Shown here: piece after piece, positions 58,935-59,471 of the stretch
How positions within the stretch are numbered: the first letter of the stretch is position 1
How the letters are laid out: the number at the start of each line of letters is the position of its first letter
Origin: Cycloclasticus sp.
GTDB lineage: Bacteria > Pseudomonadota > Gammaproteobacteria > Methylococcales > Cycloclasticaceae
DNA length: 59,471 bases
NCBI GenBank assembly: GCA_012959695.1
Contig: DUCS01000040.1
Span: forward strand, 1 to 59,471
Direction: 5' to 3'
Position numbers and translations under genes: made by a program
The notes under the pieces: model-generated
What the model saw: the letters and a program-made list of their open reading frames with translations, nothing else
Database searches by the model: none
Told to the model about the DNA's origin: nothing

Positions 58935-59160
58935 GTCTTTTTGCTATCGCTTGTTTCCTGGTGTTGTTTGTTTAAATCTGCGGTAAAAACTGCTTTTATA
59001 TCAAAAGGCAAGTCAAGCATCAACAACTTGCGCAAGCTCGCTTTAAATGTCGTTGAGTGGTTGTGTAATCTAACCACAACAGGTATCTGCGAGAATACTG
59101 TTAAACCCTGTAACAAAGGTTAAATAAAGGCGGTTGTTTTTTCGTCAGCCGCGCAAATAA
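58935..59160. other. Stretch without a supported gene
   Basis: This 226-nt stretch lies between the tRNA-Ser terminator and the next hairpin. It contains the palindrome CTTGCGCAAG (59027-59036) and a GTGGTT/AACCAC hairpin at about 59054-59074. Open frames of 68 and 69 codons exist on both strands, but the forward one begins inside the terminator and neither resembles a known protein. Confidence 0.5.
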
Positions 59161-59190
59161 AAAAAGCCCCAGTAAAAACTGGGGCTTTTT
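59161..59190. terminator. Bidirectional terminator downstream of the repeat-rich gene
   Basis: AAAAAGCCCCAG (59161-59172) pairs perfectly with CTGGGGCTTTTT (59179-59190) around a six-base loop. It lies 20 nt beyond the stop of the minus-strand gene that leaves the window, and its U-run on that strand would end that transcript. Confidence 0.88.
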
Positions 59191-59209
59191 ATTAAAACGC
59201 GATACCTTT

Positions 59210-59471
59210 TTATTCCTTGATTTTTTCTGGAGCAGCATCTGAGCTTGCTTGTTTAGCGACAGGTTTAGGCGTTTCAGCTTTAGGGCTTTCTACCGTTGGT
59301 TTAGACGCTTCAGCTTTAGGACTTGCTACCGTTGGTTTAGGCACTTCAACTTTAGGACTTGCTACCGTTGGTTTGGGCGCTTCAGCTTTAGGGCTTGCTA
59401 CCGTTGGTTTAGGTGCTTCAGCTTTAGGGCTTTCTGCCGCTGGTTTAGGCGCTTCAGCTTTAGGACTTCCT
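59210..59471 (-). CDS. 3' end of a Pro/Ala/Lys-repeat protein (partial at window edge)
   Basis: The last 86 codons of a gene whose start lies beyond position 59471. The encoded tail is six tandem copies of a 12-residue unit of the form SPKAEAPKPTVA, followed by QASSDAAPEKIKE and the stop (59210-59212). The unit is rich in Pro, Ala, Lys and Glu, with no hydrophobic residues besides Val/Ala, so it should be an extended, disordered tail. Such tails occur in envelope-spanning, histone H1-like and phasin-like proteins. The folded part is not visible, so no function is assigned. Confidence 0.75.
   Translation of the reverse strand, partial: GSPKAEAPKPAAESPKAEAPKPTVASPKAEAPKPTVASPKVEVPKPTVASPKAEASKPTVESPKAETPKPVAKQASSDAAPEKIKE
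59262..59471 (-). repeat. 36-bp tandem repeat within the partial gene
   Basis: Units begin at 59262, 59298, 59334, 59370, 59406 and 59442 (the last is cut by the window end). All are exactly 36 bp, so the reading frame is kept. Copies differ at a few positions, mostly in the Ala/Val/Thr/Ser codons, so the array is not brand new but is still similar enough to recombine. Confidence 0.9.

Noticed and set aside
58917-59123. A 68-codon frame after tRNA-Ser with a hydrophobic start
   Set aside because: Its start is inside the tRNA terminator hairpin, the hydrophobic run is the T-rich tract, and no ribosome site is present.

Overview
The window is a typical chromosomal stretch of a moderately low-GC gammaproteobacterium. 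Markers of that class include AcnB, SthA, the rpoE-rseA-rseB-rseC-mucD operon, SdhE/YgfX, RsmJ, LpxH, NRDE/TANGO2 and the ubiG-mupP-yciK group. Gene order and protein style suggest the Thiotrichales/Piscirickettsiaceae side (for example Cycloclasticus or Methylophaga), but that is inference. I see no prophage, CRISPR array, plasmid or complete insertion sequence. Almost all of the DNA is coding.

Layout. 1-4404: succinate dehydrogenase operon, with a 53-residue SDHAF4 (DUF1674) gene at the front and sdhE-ygfX at the end. 4394-5995: nadB, reversed. 6169-10116: sigma-E envelope-stress operon rpoE-rseA-rseB-rseC-mucD, closed by a terminator. 10205-16264: lepA-lepB-DUF4845-rnc-era-recO-pdxJ. 16277-25765: truA-trpF-trpB-trpA-accD-folC-dedD-cvpA-purF-metZ. 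25878-33655: yeeN-type regulator, a small tail-anchored protein, TANGO2 family, acnB, a SIMPL protein, sthA and a DUF455 ferritin-like protein. 33647-37366: lpxH, a periplasmic cyclophilin, cysS, folD. 37407-38616: tRNA-Pro/Arg/His operon running into rsmJ. 38613-39862: His-rich outer-membrane barrel gene and tRNA-Leu. 39976-45352: queA-tgt-yajC-secD-secF. 45440-46616: a frameshifted membrane-protein gene coupled to a GST-like gene. 46620-50360: suhB, trmJ, cysE and a cysteine desulfurase. 50350-56157: yciK-rmuC-mupP-ubiG-mtaD, diverging from mtnA. 56171-59471: crcB, serS, yccA, tRNA-Ser and the repeat-rich 3' end of a gene that leaves the window.

How the genes work together. The window joins several conserved housekeeping blocks: TCA-cycle enzymes (SDH, aconitase B); envelope quality control (sigma E, MucD, LepB, SecDF-YajC); RNA maturation (RNase III, Era, TruA, TrmJ, RsmJ, QueA/Tgt); tryptophan synthesis (trpFBA); and sulfur/methionine metabolism (MetZ, CysE, desulfurase, MtaD/MtnA).

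Most interesting observations. (1) A 150-bp MITE-like element at 49090-49239 has imperfect 12/13-nt inverted termini and a perfect 5-bp target duplication. It sits exactly between cysE and the desulfurase gene. (2) SDHAF4 and SdhE assembly-factor genes bracket the same sdh operon; SDHAF4 is preceded by a 12-nt perfect anti-Shine-Dalgarno complement. (3) A one-base frameshift breaks a small membrane-protein gene at about 45530-45541. (4) A His-rich outer-membrane barrel gene has a 17-bp dyad just upstream of its likely promoter. (5) folC homology extends upstream of any ordinary start codon. (6) The MupP-like phosphatase has DLDGG in place of DLDGT. (7) The tRNA promoters share GC-rich discriminators.
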